Shown: positions 46,686 through 62,477 of the stretch, one piece after another
How positions within the stretch are numbered: position 1 is the first letter of the stretch
How the letters are laid out: each line of letters starts with the position of its first letter
Notes under the pieces: generated by a model
Told to the model about the DNA's origin: nothing
What the model saw: the letters and a program-made list of their open reading frames with translations, nothing else
The model's database searches: none
Assembly: GCA_030278955.1 (NCBI GenBank)
Contig: JAOANR010000006.1
Coordinates: 58,618,915-58,682,914, forward strand
Direction of reading: 5' to 3'
Length of the DNA stretch: 64,000 nt
Source of the DNA: Hygrophila difformis
Taxonomy: Eukaryota > Streptophyta > Magnoliopsida > Lamiales > Acanthaceae
Made by a program: the position numbers and the translations under genes

Positions 46686-47138
46686 CTCCCTCCGTCCCAT
46701 TAAAAGTGGCCACTTTTTTTTGGGCACATGAATTAAGGTTGTGGTGTTTAGTAGTTAAAGTAGTGTAAGTAAATTTGACTAATCCATCCATCTAATTTAT
46801 AATGGTTACATTTGACTTTTAACCATATTTATTATTTAACTTTGACTTAATGTTATCGTAATGATGTAGAAAGAAAAAAATAGTCAAGTGTGGTCTTGTT
46901 GGAATCGTCTAATCGTATAGTTTTAGAATATATATTTTATATAATTTTTATTTATACCCGTTTTGAGATATTAATGGTTAAATATATATAGGGAGTTTGT
47001 GCAGAAAGTACAATTGTCATTATTGTGGGGTTTTTAATGATGCTTATGTTAATCTAATTTGCTAAAAAGGGAAAGTGGCCACTTTTAATGGGACACCCCA
47101 AAAAGGAATAATGGCCACTTTTAATGGGACGGAGGGAG
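46686..47138. mobile_element. Stowaway-type MITE with repeated right end
   Basis: Ends CTCCCTCCGTCCC and GGGACGGAGGGAG are flanked by TA. The inner end GTGGCCACTTTTAATGGGAC occurs twice on the right (about 47073 and 47113), suggesting a partial end duplication or nested copy. Confidence 0.7.
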
Positions 47139-47682
47139 TATTTATTTATTAATATAAAAGATATAATCATTTTATTATATAAATTTAGAAAATCACTTGA
47201 AAAATGGAATGGAGACAAGTATACTAATCACATTTTCTAAATTAAAGGTAGCAAGTGGTCTCAAGATTGGGAATGGCCAATCACCCAACCCAACCACCAT
47301 CCATTTTTCTTTTTTTTTTAAAAAAAATAATAATGTTGACATGACGGTTGGGTTGGTGTCCAAAAGATCATGAATGGAAATAGTCTAAGAGGAAATCATC
47401 CCATGCTCAAATGATCCCACAAACTGTAAAGAAAACCCAAATGATCCCACAAGATTGACAATTTTTCAGTGGGTCCATAAAATTTGAATTAGCTTAATCC
47501 ATCGAATAACTATGCTGATTATCGCAAAATGATCCCACCGCCACTTAATCGCATTCCAGACATGGCACAAAGATTGAGTGGCACAAGCATTAGGGCATTT
47601 ACATTGGGGTTGCTCCCTATTTTGGCAACCCCCAATGCCCGCCACATCAGCAAATTGTTGATGTGGCGGTAGCTACTCCCTT
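47139..47682. other. AT-rich spacer, no gene
   Basis: No coding region. 47600-47672 has an inverted GC-rich stretch (CCGCCACATCAGCAA with TTGATGTGGCGG) that may be the remains of another miniature element. Confidence 0.4.
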
Positions 47683-48066
47683 GGGAAAAGACTTATATCG
47701 TCTTATAATTTTGCAAAATTTTCAAAACAGTCCAAAAAATATCGAATTAGATGAATCTGTCCCATAAATATCCTAATCATCGTCGAACCTGTCCATAATC
47801 CGGTTTTTTCGTTAATCATTGCCGAACTCGTCTATTAAATATCTACTCATCGCTGAACCGGTCTCTCCATTAGGGTAGTTTAATCGCTGAACCGGTCCCT
47901 CCATTAGGATAGTTTAATGGACGGGTTCGGCAATGATTAGCGGAAAAACTAGGTTCATGAACGGGTTTGGTGATGATTAGGGTATTTATGGGACGAGTTC
48001 ATCTAATTCGTCTTTTTGGAATGTTTTTGAAATTTTGCTAAATGGGACGATATGGGTCTTTTTCCC
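47683..48066. mobile_element. Mutator-like MITE, copy 2
   Basis: Inverted ends GGGAAAAGAC..ATATCGTC and GACGATATGGGTCTTTTTCCC's complement are flanked by a perfect 10-bp direct repeat CTACTCCCTT (47673-47682 and 48067-48076), in the 9-10 bp range of Mutator insertions. It is a foldback inside (CGGTTTTTTCGTTAATCA with TGATTAGCGGAAAAACT). Confidence 0.72.
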
Positions 48067-48076
48067 CTACTCCCTT

Positions 48077-48752
48077 TTGGGAGTAGCTTTGCTGGGAATG
48101 GTGTCTCTGGAAGCTTTTTGGTGTTTTATTTATTTTTCTTCAGGGGCCTTATGGCCTTTGGTTTCAATTCAGTGCAAACAAAAGGTTTTCCTCGGACTAA
48201 TTCGATGGTCATTTGATCAACTAAGTCAGCTTCTTGATCGCATGCTTCCTCAAGATCATTGACATGTCCAATTACATGGTGGCGACTTGATATGGTTTTT
48301 CTTTTCTCTCCTTTGACTTCTTTTAATTCCTTGGTCATTGATTTGAGAATCAACTCTTATTGGTTTTGATGATAATGCTGCTAGCTAGACATCGATGTCT
48401 AAGGGAGTTAATTTCTTTCTTAAGGGAAGATGTGTGTTCTTGACGCAACATTGGTTATTTCTTTTTTCGATATGGCAGTTTTACATTTCCATTTCAGTTG
48501 CTTAAAGCGCTAAATGAACTTAGTCGTTGTTTCATTGACCTTTTTTTGTTTCTAGAATCTCAACCAACATGATCGTTGACTTCAAATTATAGAACTGCGG
48601 CATGAAACGCTTCCTCTAACTCATGCCGTGTGGAAAATTTACATACAATCAGGACAATAAATCATGAGAAGACAATCTTTGTTAATGAGGAAGGAAATAA
48701 TTGCATCCTATGGGACTGGTTTTGGCCCAATTTCTTAGTTGGGTAATGTACT
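48077..48752. other. Unassigned spacer before chromovirus 2
   Basis: No gene is recognised. The short frames on both strands at 48035-48353 have no family signature. Confidence 0.4.
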
Positions 48753-51700
48753 TGTAATACCATAGAAATTACCCGAAATAATTGTAATTCACTAAAGAGA
48801 CTTTTATTAAATATTTAATCACTTGCTAAAAGAATTAGTATATTGATTTTTCTACAAAACAACACTTGAAAAACTATATATGTAAATTTGTCTTTTCCAA
48901 AAGAAATATGAATTTCAATATCAAGGGTAATAGAATTATATAGTTCATGGAATATTTTTTAAATCTATTGTTTAAATTATATATATAAGTTTTTATATAT
49001 ATACACATTGGTCTTGAAAATTATTATGAGGATAGTATGTGAATATTTTAAGTACTTTGATATTCATTATGGAATAAATTTTTATAAAAATAAAAGTATG
49101 AGTTTTTATGTGAATTTATGAGAATTAACTTTTATATATAAGAAAATATATTCATAGATTATAGTTTTTATTTGATGATGACATGAAGACTTTGTGGTTT
49201 GAGTATTGTTATGAATAAAATAAAACCATGCAAGTATATTATTATTATCTTTTTGAAAGCACATTAATATAAATACAATACTTGAAATAAATAAATAAAT
49301 ACTATATTATCATATCCAACTCATTGAGTATAAATGCATGCCACTAAATAATGGCAAGAATAATGATTTTTCTAGACAAGCTAATACTTCAATCATTTTC
49401 ATGATACACTACTTACACAAATATAAGGTTAAAAACAATTGCAAGAAATTTTCTTCCTAAACAAATAGATGAAAAATCAACATGATTAACAAGTGTCTTG
49501 GATGAATGGCTAGCAAAGAAAGGTGATCAATTATCTCTTGAACCGACCAAGATTAATAGCCTCCATAATAGGCAAACCATTATGTTAATAGACAACATGA
49601 TGGACAAAATTAATAGCCTCCCAAATTAATAGCCTCTTTGTTAGGCTATAAGGACCAAATGAGTGGATACAAATACTCTAACCATTATTGCTCAAGACAC
49701 ACTTAATTGGATGATTGGTGAGGTTGTAATCACTCTCACAATGTGTCATGTTCAATTGTTCAAATCTTAGCCTATAAATAGAGGGAGTTTCTAGCCTTCA
49801 AACACACCAATCTCATCCATCTCATTAACCAAATTCACTACCCATTTTATTCTTCAAAGTTCTCCCACATAGTGAGCATATCTTAAGGATTGTGGAGTCT
49901 TGTAGGCTTGGCAACCTTCATCATTCTAAGAGTTCTAACTCTTCTCAACACTTGGTTAGTAAGATATCATCCTTGAAACTTGTATCTTAGAGATCTAAAT
50001 CTTTTATTTTTATACTATAAATTGATTTCCCTCTATTTGTTGAATTTCAGCGAAACCCGTAATTTGTGGTGCGAATCTTGTGTTATAACGGCCATTATCT
50101 TTGAATCTCCTTGCTCTTATACATCAATTCAGTAAGTTAACACTCTCTACTTCAAGTTTTGGAGATCCCAATCCATGTTTTAAGAGTACAAAATGAGAAT
50201 TTTTCCATTATACCAAAATCTGTCAGTTTTTCGTTTACGTAAAGATCCATCTTTTTAAACTATTTTGGTTCATTATCACTCAAAAGTTCCTTCATAAAAC
50301 TTGTTTCTTATTGAGTTGAGTATCTTTCTGGAAAATTTTATAATTTTTAGAACTCATATGAAAAAGTTATGGGATCCGCTTTATCAAAAGGTCGAAATCT
50401 CTTTTGGTTGAAATCTAATAAATGATAGTGTTTCTGAAATCCTCATTTTTGAAGGTCTTAAGTGTTTCAAAACCAAATGGTTTATCCATAAAAAATATTT
50501 ATCTATGTGTTATCTACCTTGTGGTAAAATTTCAGAATTTTTGGTTGCGAATTACTATTTTTAAAACCTATTGAAAATTATAGAGTCACCATTGAATTTC
50601 TGGCAGAATACATATTCTGAAAAGAACTCGATTTTTGAACTATTTCCATACCTTATTTTGAAAAGTGTAAAACATGAAACTTGTTCAACTATGTGTTGAG
50701 TATCTACAGTTTAAATTTCAAAGGAATCGCCTTTCATGTGAATTTTTAAACTGGCTTGGCGTAAACTGCGACATTGGACTTGATTTTTGGTCCAAATGAG
50801 AAATTGTTGGATTTTGAGATCCATGAAATGATATTTTCATATTTATGAGATATTGATATGGGAGTTAAATGTTGAAATGATATTTGGCATTATTGAATGC
50901 CCTTGTTATGAGGTTACTCCCGTGAAATTGTTGAAAACTCTTTTAAAGAGGATATTATGTGGAAAAATTGTGAAAACTCTTTTAAATCCATTGTGCACTA
51001 TTAACTTGAGTAAGATGCCATACTTGGTAGAGGGCTAATGCACTAGGGATGTGTCTTGCGGGGCCTCCCCCTCTAAATATGCCAAGACGGCATTGTTGAT
51101 AAATTGTGCCAAAACGGCGTTGTTGGATGTATGAGTCTATACTATTGGGTGTATCCGTGATGGGTTACCCAAGGCTCCGGAGTGTGTCTGTATATGAGTC
51201 CGCTGCATGCTGATCATGACTTATGATCGATATGATATGATATGATATGATATGATATATGGAAAATGATGTCCTCTTGTGCATAGTTGCTACAATGGTA
51301 AGAATGAAAGTTATTTATTTTGTTAAAGGTAATGTGTGTGATCCTTTTTAAAAGAAAAAGTGAAAATTATTTTTTTTAAATGAGTGTCAACCATTATTTT
51401 AAAATCCACTTCTTAAAGTGGAGCGGGTTGACTTACTCAGTACCATTGTACTGATAAAAAGTTGTTGTGTTATCTTTTTACAGATATTGGAGCTGACATG
51501 TGAACTGCATCTCATGACATGAGCATTTGGGGATGGGATTACCTTTCATCAAAAAGATTGTTGCTTTAAGGAACCACGTACTTTTAATTATTAATGTCTT
51601 ATATATTGCCTTTAGTTTATGCTTCCGCGTGAGAAAGAACAATGACTCTAGTATTAAGTACTTTAAATTTTCTTATGACTATATTTTATAAAATTGGCAA

Positions 51701-51849
51701 TAATTTTTAAAGTCCATATTACAAAAATTTATATGTGAAGATATTTAGCCGTAGCACTTGTCAATTAAGTTAGCCAAAGGGCGAGCCTGACTGACAAGTG
51801 TGGCGGTAACATTCTGAAACCTTATGAGGATGAATTTCGGGGTGTTTTT
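48753..51849 (+). mobile_element. Chromovirus 2 5' LTR
   Basis: It starts TGTAATACC. Its first about 1250 bp recur at 57499-58746 with roughly 17 differences counted by eye. It has a TATA box at 49773-49780 and a CAGTACCATTGTACTGA motif at about 51439 like other chromovirus LTRs in the window. The primer-binding site follows at 51853. The GATAT microsatellite at about 51226-51258 and a tandem duplication at about 51090-51125 (GCCAA.ACGGC.TTGTTG) lie inside it. The element's 3' LTR is cut short, so the full LTR length comes only from this copy. Confidence 0.75.
49773..49780 (+). promoter_or_regulatory. TATA box of chromovirus 2 LTR
   Basis: CCTATAAATAGAGGGAG is a strong plant TATA context about 1020 bp into the LTR, with an identical copy at 58519-58526 in the 3' LTR. 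Confidence 0.65.
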
Positions 51850-51852
51850 GAG

Positions 51853-51865
51853 TGGTATCAGAGAA
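51853..51865 (+). promoter_or_regulatory. Primer-binding site (initiator tRNA-Met type)
   Basis: TGGTATCAGAG matches the usual plant primer site complementary to the 3' end of initiator methionine tRNA. It lies a few bases after the LTR and about 690 bp before gag. Confidence 0.75.
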
Positions 51866-52546
51866 TATTTTTAAACTCTAAGTATTTGTAAACTGTTAAA
51901 TATAGAACTGCATGAGGTGATTCTGTCTAAGGAGTCTGGTTTTTAAAGATTGCCCGTCAGCCGGTGGCTCTACCAGTCTTTCCTGGGAATCAACTTTGTA
52001 GCTCTATATTTTAACTAGTTGGCAAATTACTTAGAAGGCGGTACCCTCTAATCTTAGCATTTCTTGGTTAAGTTAGCAACAAGGCGAGCTTGACTAAGGG
52101 ATGCGACAGTTTAACTCCGGTTTATGGATTTTTTTTAAAAAAAAAGTCCATTTTGAGAAAGAAATATGCAAAATATTTTTCAAAGGCCCATATGGGTTAT
52201 GTTAAATTTTGAAACTTAGAAATTATTTTGGGGTGGGGACATATGCATTCATGAGCATGCATCATTTTCTATAAAATTTTAAAAATAAAATAAAATATTG
52301 TTATGATATACTAAGTCAGTTGACCTTATCATAAATGCTCTTTTTAAATTCTCTATCTTGTAATATTTTCTAGATTTATGAAATAAAGCTTGTTATTTCA
52401 TTCCTTCTGGATAATCTCTAAATAAAGTCATACTCCTAACTTAGACATTTCTGCGTTAACTCATCCTTATACTATGACCTAACGAGTTTTAGGACATAAT
52501 CATCCCTTAGACTTGAACTCACTCTTGCTTAACCATCCTTAGCAGA
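51866..52546 (+). other. Chromovirus 2 leader
   Basis: Non-coding leader between primer site and gag. It contains a repeat of an LTR-end segment (AAGTTAGCNAAGGGCGAGC-like at about 51764 and 52070). Confidence 0.5.
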
Positions 52547-53640
52547 ATGGCACCCCGTGCAAGGACTAGAAAAACCCTCCGAAGTGTTAATGCCCTCAAC
52601 AACATGGAGCCACACCAAAATCCGAACATGACTAACCACGAAGTGCCAGCAGCACCGGGTGTATCCAATCAACAAGCTGTACCACCTGCACACAATATAC
52701 ATCACCCTGACACCACCAACAATCAGGGCGTTGGACACAACATGGTACCTCCTAATCAGGGAGCACCCAACAACCAAACCCGTCAGAATCAAAATATGCC
52801 AAACTCGCTTGACAATGATCGCCTAAGGATCATTGAGCAAATGCTCATTGCCTTGGGTCAGGGTCAAATTAATCAAGCCACAGCAGCCGTGCCGCCATCT
52901 CAAGCCCAGCTCAATCACCTAGCAGTGGTGAACCAATACAGACCACCTCGTTATGATGGGCAGGAGGACCCTACTAAATTGGAGGATTGGATAAAAAGTT
53001 TCAACAAGCTACTCGAGGCGACTCGTTGCCCAGATGAGCAGAAGATTACTGTAGCCTCGTACTTTTTAGGAGGTGACGCAGATGACTGGTGGCAGTTACA
53101 GAAGAGAGAGCTAGATGATCATGATGAGTATACATGGGAAAACTTTACAGAAGCTCTAGGAGAAAGGTTTTACCCGATGAGTACCAAAGCAGCAATGTAT
53201 GAAGAGTTTCTGTCGTTACGACAAGGAGCACAATCTGTACAAGAATACTATGTCAGATTCAAGGAGTTAGTCAGATTTGCTCCTAAGTTAGTCTCCACCG
53301 ATGCCGAGAAGGCACAGAAGTTCGAAATGGGATTAAACATCTCCATTAGAGAAGTGGTGGCTGGAGTTCAGTATCCTACCCTCCAAGCGATCTACGATCG
53401 AGCTGTCGCAGTTTCTCGTGTACAACAGACGAAGAGAAAAGCCGGGGAGTCCAAGGACAGGACAAGAGGATTCGGGACAACCGAGGAAGCAGCATCAGCA
53501 ACAACCACCTCAGCAACAATAAAGGCAATATTCGAGGTGGGCAGAATCGACCCGTCCAGGGAAACAAAGGAGGGGGCAACAATGGTACTAGAAACCATGA
53601 AGGGTACATACCACAATGCCCAAAATGCAACAAGCCCCAC
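52547..53640 (+). pseudogene. Chromovirus 2 gag
   Basis: It begins MAPRARTRKTLRSVNALNN with a Gln/Asn/Pro-rich N-terminus. The capsid-like retrotransposon gag domain follows ([58 protein letters not shown]). Near 53450 the reading moves from frame 2 to frame 1, where [18 protein letters not shown] continues to a double zinc knuckle starting [13 protein letters not shown] at 53617. A one-base indel explains this. In an intact element gag and pol would be one polyprotein. Gag forms the particle that carries element RNA. Confidence 0.75.
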
Positions 53641-57320
<3,680 letters not shown>

Positions 57321-57486
57321 CTGTAGGCTTAAGGGGAGGAGGATGTAACCACCCGACACAATCTTGATAGGGTATGTTCAAAATCACCTAACTTTTTTTC
57401 TTTTCCATTAACTTTTATCTTATATTCTGCATATTAGATTGCCATAGTAGTTTTCATTAAAACTTCGAGGACGAAGTTGATTCTTA

Positions 57487-57498
57487 AGGAGGGTGGAT
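57487..57498 (+). promoter_or_regulatory. Polypurine tract
   Basis: AAGGAGGGTGGAT lies directly before the 3' LTR start and is repeated, with one change, before the LTR at 62085. It primes plus-strand synthesis. Confidence 0.7.
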
Positions 57499-58746
57499 TG
57501 TAATACCATAGAAATTACCCGAAATAATTGTAATTTACTAAAGAGACTTTTATTAAATATTTAATCACTTGCTTAAAGAATTAGTATATTGATTTTTTCT
57601 ACAAAACAACACTTGAAAAACTATATATGTAAATTTGTCTTTTCCAAAAGAAATATGAATTTCAATATCAAGGGTAATAGAATTATATAGTTTATGGAAT
57701 ATTTTTTAAATCTATTGTTTAAATTATATATATAAGTTTTTATATATATACATATTGGTCTTGAAAATTATTATGAGGATAGTATGTGAATATTTTAAGT
57801 ACTTTGATATTCATTATGGAATAAATTTTTATAAAAATAAAAGTATGAGTTTTTATGTGAATCTATGAGAATTAACTTTTATATATAAGAAAATATATTC
57901 ATAGATTATAATTTTTATTTGATGATGACATGAAGACTTTGTGGTTTGAGTATTGTTATGAATAAAATAAAACCATGCAAGTATATTATTATTATCTTTT
58001 TGAAAGCACATTAATATAAATACAATACTTGAAATAAATAAATAAATATTATATTATCATATCCAACTCATTGAGTATAAATGCATGCCACTAAATAATG
58101 ACAAGAATAATGATTTTTGTAGACAAGCTAATACTTCAATCATTTTCATGATACACTACTTACACAAATATAAGGTTAAAAGCAATTGCAAGAAATTTTC
58201 TTCCTAAACAAATAGATGAAAAATCCACATGATTAACAAGTGTCTTGGATGAATGGCTAGCAAAGAAAGGTGATCAATTATCTCTTGAACCCACCAAGAT
58301 TAATAGCCTCCATAATAGGCAAACCATTATGTTAATAGACAACATGATGGACAAAATTAATAGTCTCCCAAATTAATAGCCTCTTTGTTAGGCTATAAGG
58401 ACCAAATGAGTGGATACAAATACTCTAACCATTATTGCTCAAGACACACTTAATTGGATGCTGGTGAGGTTGTAATCACTCTCACAATGTGTCATGTTCA
58501 ATTGTTCAAATCTTAGCCTATAAATAGAGGGAGTTTCTAGCCTTCAAACACACCAATCTCATCCATCTCATTAGCCAAATTCACTACCCATTTTATTCTT
58601 CAAAGTTCTCCCACATAGTGAGCATATCTTAAGGATTGTGGAGTCTTGTAGGCTTGGCAACCTTCATCATTCTAAGAGTTCTAACTCTTCTCAACACTTG
58701 GTTAGTAAGATATCATCCTTGAAACTTGTATCTTAGTGATCTAAAT
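57499..58746 (+). mobile_element. Chromovirus 2 3' LTR, truncated
   Basis: It matches 48753-50000 base for base apart from scattered changes, including the TATA box, then stops abruptly after GATCTAAATC. About 1850 bp of the LTR are missing. The sequence that follows is unrelated. Confidence 0.78.
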
Positions 58747-60750
58747 CAACGGCGGTGGAGGTGGGAGATCCTTAGGTGGGATTCTTTCGTGTCCTTGTAC
58801 ATCTTGAATCTATTGGTGTTGTGGTGGATTATGAAATCCATCTTGCCCGCTATTATTTCATCGGGTGTATTTCCACCAAAGTTTGGTGGTAGTGGGTAGG
58901 GTTGCAACAGAATCGACTGATTCGTGATTCGATCCGTGATCCGATTCGAAATTTTGCTATTTGTATTCGGAATTTTATGATTCGTATTCGAATAAAACAT
59001 ATTCGATTCGATTCGATAAGTAACAAATACAAATAAGAATATCTCAATATTCGATTCGATATTCGTTCGTATTCGATTAAATATTTAATATATTTAATAA
59101 AAATATATATATATAATAGTTATATTTATATATACTATAATATATACTTTTTTACTTGGTCCAACTCGAAACCCATTTAGTATTAATTCATAAAACTAGC
59201 CCCATTTCTCAGCCCAATAATATATAACCCATTTACCATAACTGAGCCCAACTACATATAACCCATTTCCTTTAGTTATCAGATGCAAAATTAGAGCAAC
59301 AACGCCGCCCCTCTTTCTTCTCTCTTCTTCTTTTCTTTTCTTCCATTTTTTCGCCCCTCTTTTCTCTCTTCTTCTCTTCTTCTTCCATTTTTTTTTCTTT
59401 CAGAGAAACGAGCAATGCTATAGTGATGCGTCGATGTTGAAGCTTGGGGTGGAAGCAGACGCTGATGGAGAGGGCTGAGACTGGCGCCGGAGCAGCCGTG
59501 TTGTGGGCAAGGACATCGAACACGGCGACAGTAGATGGAGGCACGGCGACGGGAGCGAAAGAGCTGTGATGGTGGAGCTGGAGACGAGGAGGTGCTGGTT
59601 GTGAAGAGCGGACTTGAGCAGAGATCCGTTGTGGATGCTTCACAGCCGGAGAACTGAAGGCGGCTATGGAGATGGAGATGGAGATGACGGTGGCCGGAGC
59701 AGCGAGGTGGACAAGGACGATGGCAGGCCGGCCGACGGCTGAGACAAGAGCGGAGCTGCGGTGGTGTTGGTGGAACTGACATGGACATCCATTTCCTTTT
59801 ATTCATTTCTTGTATATGGTTGCTTGTTTGAGATATTTTATATTCTGTGGTGGATTCTTTTGTGTATAAATGTATGAGTTGTATTTTTGATGTTGATATG
59901 AGCGTAGATCTATTATTTTTTATCTTTTTAATTTTAGCAAGTATTTTTTTTTATGAATTTCGAATCGAATAGTTTCGAATCGAAGCAAATAATTACGAAT
60001 CGAAGCGAATATATTTGAATTGAAAAGAAATATTCGAATACCAAAATATTCGAATCGAATATTCGAATCGAAGCGAATAATTCGATTACTACTTTCGAAT
60101 CGAATACGAATTTCATTTGTTATTCGATTAAAATTCGAATACGAATACGAATATTCGAATATTTTTTCGAATACGAATACGAAATAGTGTTATTCGCTTC
60201 GATTCGATTCGTTTGCAACCCTAGTAGTGGGGCCCCTAAGCCATGTTGGCTCGATTAACAGGATGGAATGACCCTGGTCCCCGTATATTCGAGAATTCCA
60301 ATCGGGACATGTTGTCCTTGCTTGGTGCGCTTATTCGCGTTACTATCATCCAATTGATCCTCATAGTGTTAATCGGAGGAAGATCATGTACGGGAATAGG
60401 GGCATCAGAAGTTTCCTAATCCTCCCGATGGTTGTTCACTTGTAAATGTCGTATACGCCGCTAGTATTCTGAAGGATAGCACGGGTATGTTTATGCTTGG
60501 AGGCAACATTTGTGGCGTCATTGAAATAGTCGCATAGTTACCTATGAGATTTGGCGTCCCAATAGGTGTTTTACCCAATGCGATGTCTATTTTTAGAATT
60601 ATAGTTAGAGCTCACCTAGCATGTAAGTAACTTTATGGTTTATTACGAAATTCTAAAGGAGAAAGAAAAAAAAAAGAAAAAAAAAAAGATAAAAAAAAGA
60701 AAAAAGAAAAAATCTCTTAACAACAGTTATAACTAGCTACTATAATTTAT
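58747..60750. other. Unassigned sequence, split by a hAT element
   Basis: The parts outside 58897-60223 (58747-58888 and 60232-60650) form one continuous sequence when the insert is set aside. On the minus strand 58750-58890 reads PPNFGGNTPDEIIAGKMDF with no recognised family. 60651-60714 is an A/G purine tract. No gene is claimed. Confidence 0.4.
58897..60223. mobile_element. Non-autonomous hAT element with ATTCG subterminal arrays
   Basis: The 11-bp terminal repeats TAGGGTTGCAA and TTGCAACCCTA are perfect, and the 8-bp target duplication GTAGTGGG (58889-58896 and 60224-60231) is perfect. Both ends carry dense ATTCGAATCGAA-type repeats (58917-59090 and 59950-60205), as hAT transposases bind subterminal repeats. 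The middle (about 59280-59800) is GC-richer and encodes no transposase. Its minus-strand open frame is Pro/Ser/Cys-rich and looks compositional. Confidence 0.82.
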
Positions 60751-60919
60751 TTTTTTGGGTAAAAAGTGACACTTATGTGTCGGCAAAGGTGTGTGGGATC
60801 CCAAACCATACAAATTACAAAGGGGGATAAAGAGGAGGGGATAGGGGGCCAGGTGGGAATCGAACTCCCAACGTATGGTTGAGAAAAGGGGGACCTGACC
60901 ACTAGAATAAGTCCCAACC
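60750..60919 (-). mobile_element. tRNA-derived SINE
   Basis: On the minus strand a head with CTAGTGGTCAGGTCC and box B AGTTCGATTCC (60856-60866) is followed by GGCCCCCTATCCCC and TTTGTAATTTGTATGG and a short A tail. It is about 170 bp. The target duplication was not clear. Confidence 0.65.
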
Positions 60920-61099
60920 TTTTGAAAAAAAAGTTATAGTAATATGTTTTTATTAATAAAATAATAAATTAATCATATAAATTAATAAGTAATTTTAACT
61001 CTTACCTTATTTCCCAAGATCTTGCGAGAGCTGAAGTGCCTTGTTTCTTAGCAAATTAATCAACTCGACTGCGATTTAATGCAAAGATTGATGAGAAAC

Positions 61100-61326
61100 A
61101 GCGTCTAGATTTTATTGAGTAATTTTGATTCGAGTTTTTAATATAATTAAACAAGATAAGATATAGTCATGTGGAATTTTATGGGATTCATCTCATCGCA
61201 TAGATTTAGAATTTTAAAATTTCATATTTTTTACTTGTATGCAATTTAAATTATTAAAGATAAAAAAATATATTAGATTGCGTGAAATGTGGTTCGGTGT
61301 CATTTAAGAAAGAACGGAAGTAAGTA
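61100..61326. mobile_element. Truncated Stowaway-like MITE
   Basis: It resembles the right part of the 29365 element (TAGATTGCGTGAAATGTGG, ACGGAAGTAAG). The left end is missing. Confidence 0.45.
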
Positions 61327-61366
61327 TATTTTAATTTAATGGGTTTTCAATTGTTTTGGACATAGT

Positions 61367-61489
61367 GGGGTTGTAGGCTTACTCTAGTGGTAAGTCCCCC
61401 ACTTGGGTTCGAATCTCCACCCGGCCCCTATCCCTTTCCTTTACTTCTTTTATAATTTGTGTGTTATGAGCTCCACCGCTCCTAAAAAA
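61367..61489 (+). mobile_element. tRNA-derived SINE with 17-bp target duplication
   Basis: Box A-like CTCTAGTGGTAAGTCC and box B GGTTCGAATCT are followed by GGCCCCTATCCC and TATAATTTGTGTG, ending in about seven A. It is flanked by ATTGTTTTGGACATAGT (61350-61366) and ATTGTTTTGAACATAGT (61490-61506), one mismatch in 17. Confidence 0.8.
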
Positions 61490-61506
61490 ATTGTTTTGAA
61501 CATAGT

Positions 61507-61926
61507 CGTCAGAAGCCTAGCTGCCAATTATATTAATTTATCTGCTTCTACAATATTGGATCTCGTAAGTCGTAATAATACTCAAATTATAAAAACTATC
61601 AAAGAATTAAAAATAGCATACAACAAGTAACTTAAATCAATTTGCATATGCAACTTGTATTCCTTCTGCAAACCTAACCAATAATTAATTGACTTTTATG
61701 AATTCGCCCAATGACGGTGACGTACTCTTGTGGAATTCAACAATTTGATAGGAACCAATCAAATTTTGGTGCCGGTTTTGGAAATTGGAATGCAAAAATA
61801 GTGAGAGGGTGCAGAATTGGAGACTCCAATTAGAGTTCAAATATGATACCAGGTTGATTAGGATCACAGGAGTTCTACTCCTCGTCTGAATCGAAAAGTT
61901 TTTGTTACAGTTTTGATGGGAAAAAT
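61507..61926. other. Spacer, nothing recognised
   Basis: AT-rich DNA without a credible gene or repeat boundary. Confidence 0.45.
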
Positions 61927-62474
61927 TGTAACCACCCGACACAATCTTGATAGGGTATGTTCAAAATCTCCTAAATTTTTTTTTTCTTTTCCATTAACTT
62001 TTATCTTGTATTCCGCATATTAGATTGCCATAGTAGTTTTCATTAAAACTTCGTGGACAAAGTTGATTCTTAAAGAGGGTGGATTGTAATACCATAGAAA
62101 TTACCCGAAATAATTTTAATTCATTAAGTAGACTTTTATTAAATATTTAAACACTTGCTTAAAGAATTAGTATATTGATTTTTTCTACAAAACAACACTT
62201 GTAAAATTATATATGTAAATTTGTCTTCTCCAAAAGAAATATGAATTTCAATATCAAGGGTAATAGAATTATATAGTTTATGGAATATTTTTTAAATCTA
62301 TTGTTTAAATTATATATATAAGTTTTTATATATACACATTGGTCTTGAAAATTATTATGAGGATAGTATGTGAATATTTTAAGTATTTTAATATTCATTA
62401 TGGAATAAATTTTTATAAAAATAAAAATATGAGTTTTTATGTGAATCTATGAGAATTAACTTTTATATATAAGT
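61927..62474 (+). mobile_element. Second chromovirus 2-family fragment (3' tail plus partial LTR)
   Basis: Begins GTAACCACCCGACACAATC and matches 57343-57498, then an LTR start TGTAATACC at 62085 that follows the family LTR for about 390 bp before breaking at TTATATATAAG. It contains no coding domain. Confidence 0.78.
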
Positions 62475-62477
62475 AAG

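Noticed and set aside
48753..48760. Target duplication of chromovirus 2
   Set aside because: The right end of the element is missing, so the flank GTACT before the 5' LTR cannot be compared.
59291..59806. 171-residue minus-strand protein
   Set aside because: Pro/Ser/Arg/Cys-rich and compositional, lying wholly inside a non-autonomous hAT element with other frames equally open.
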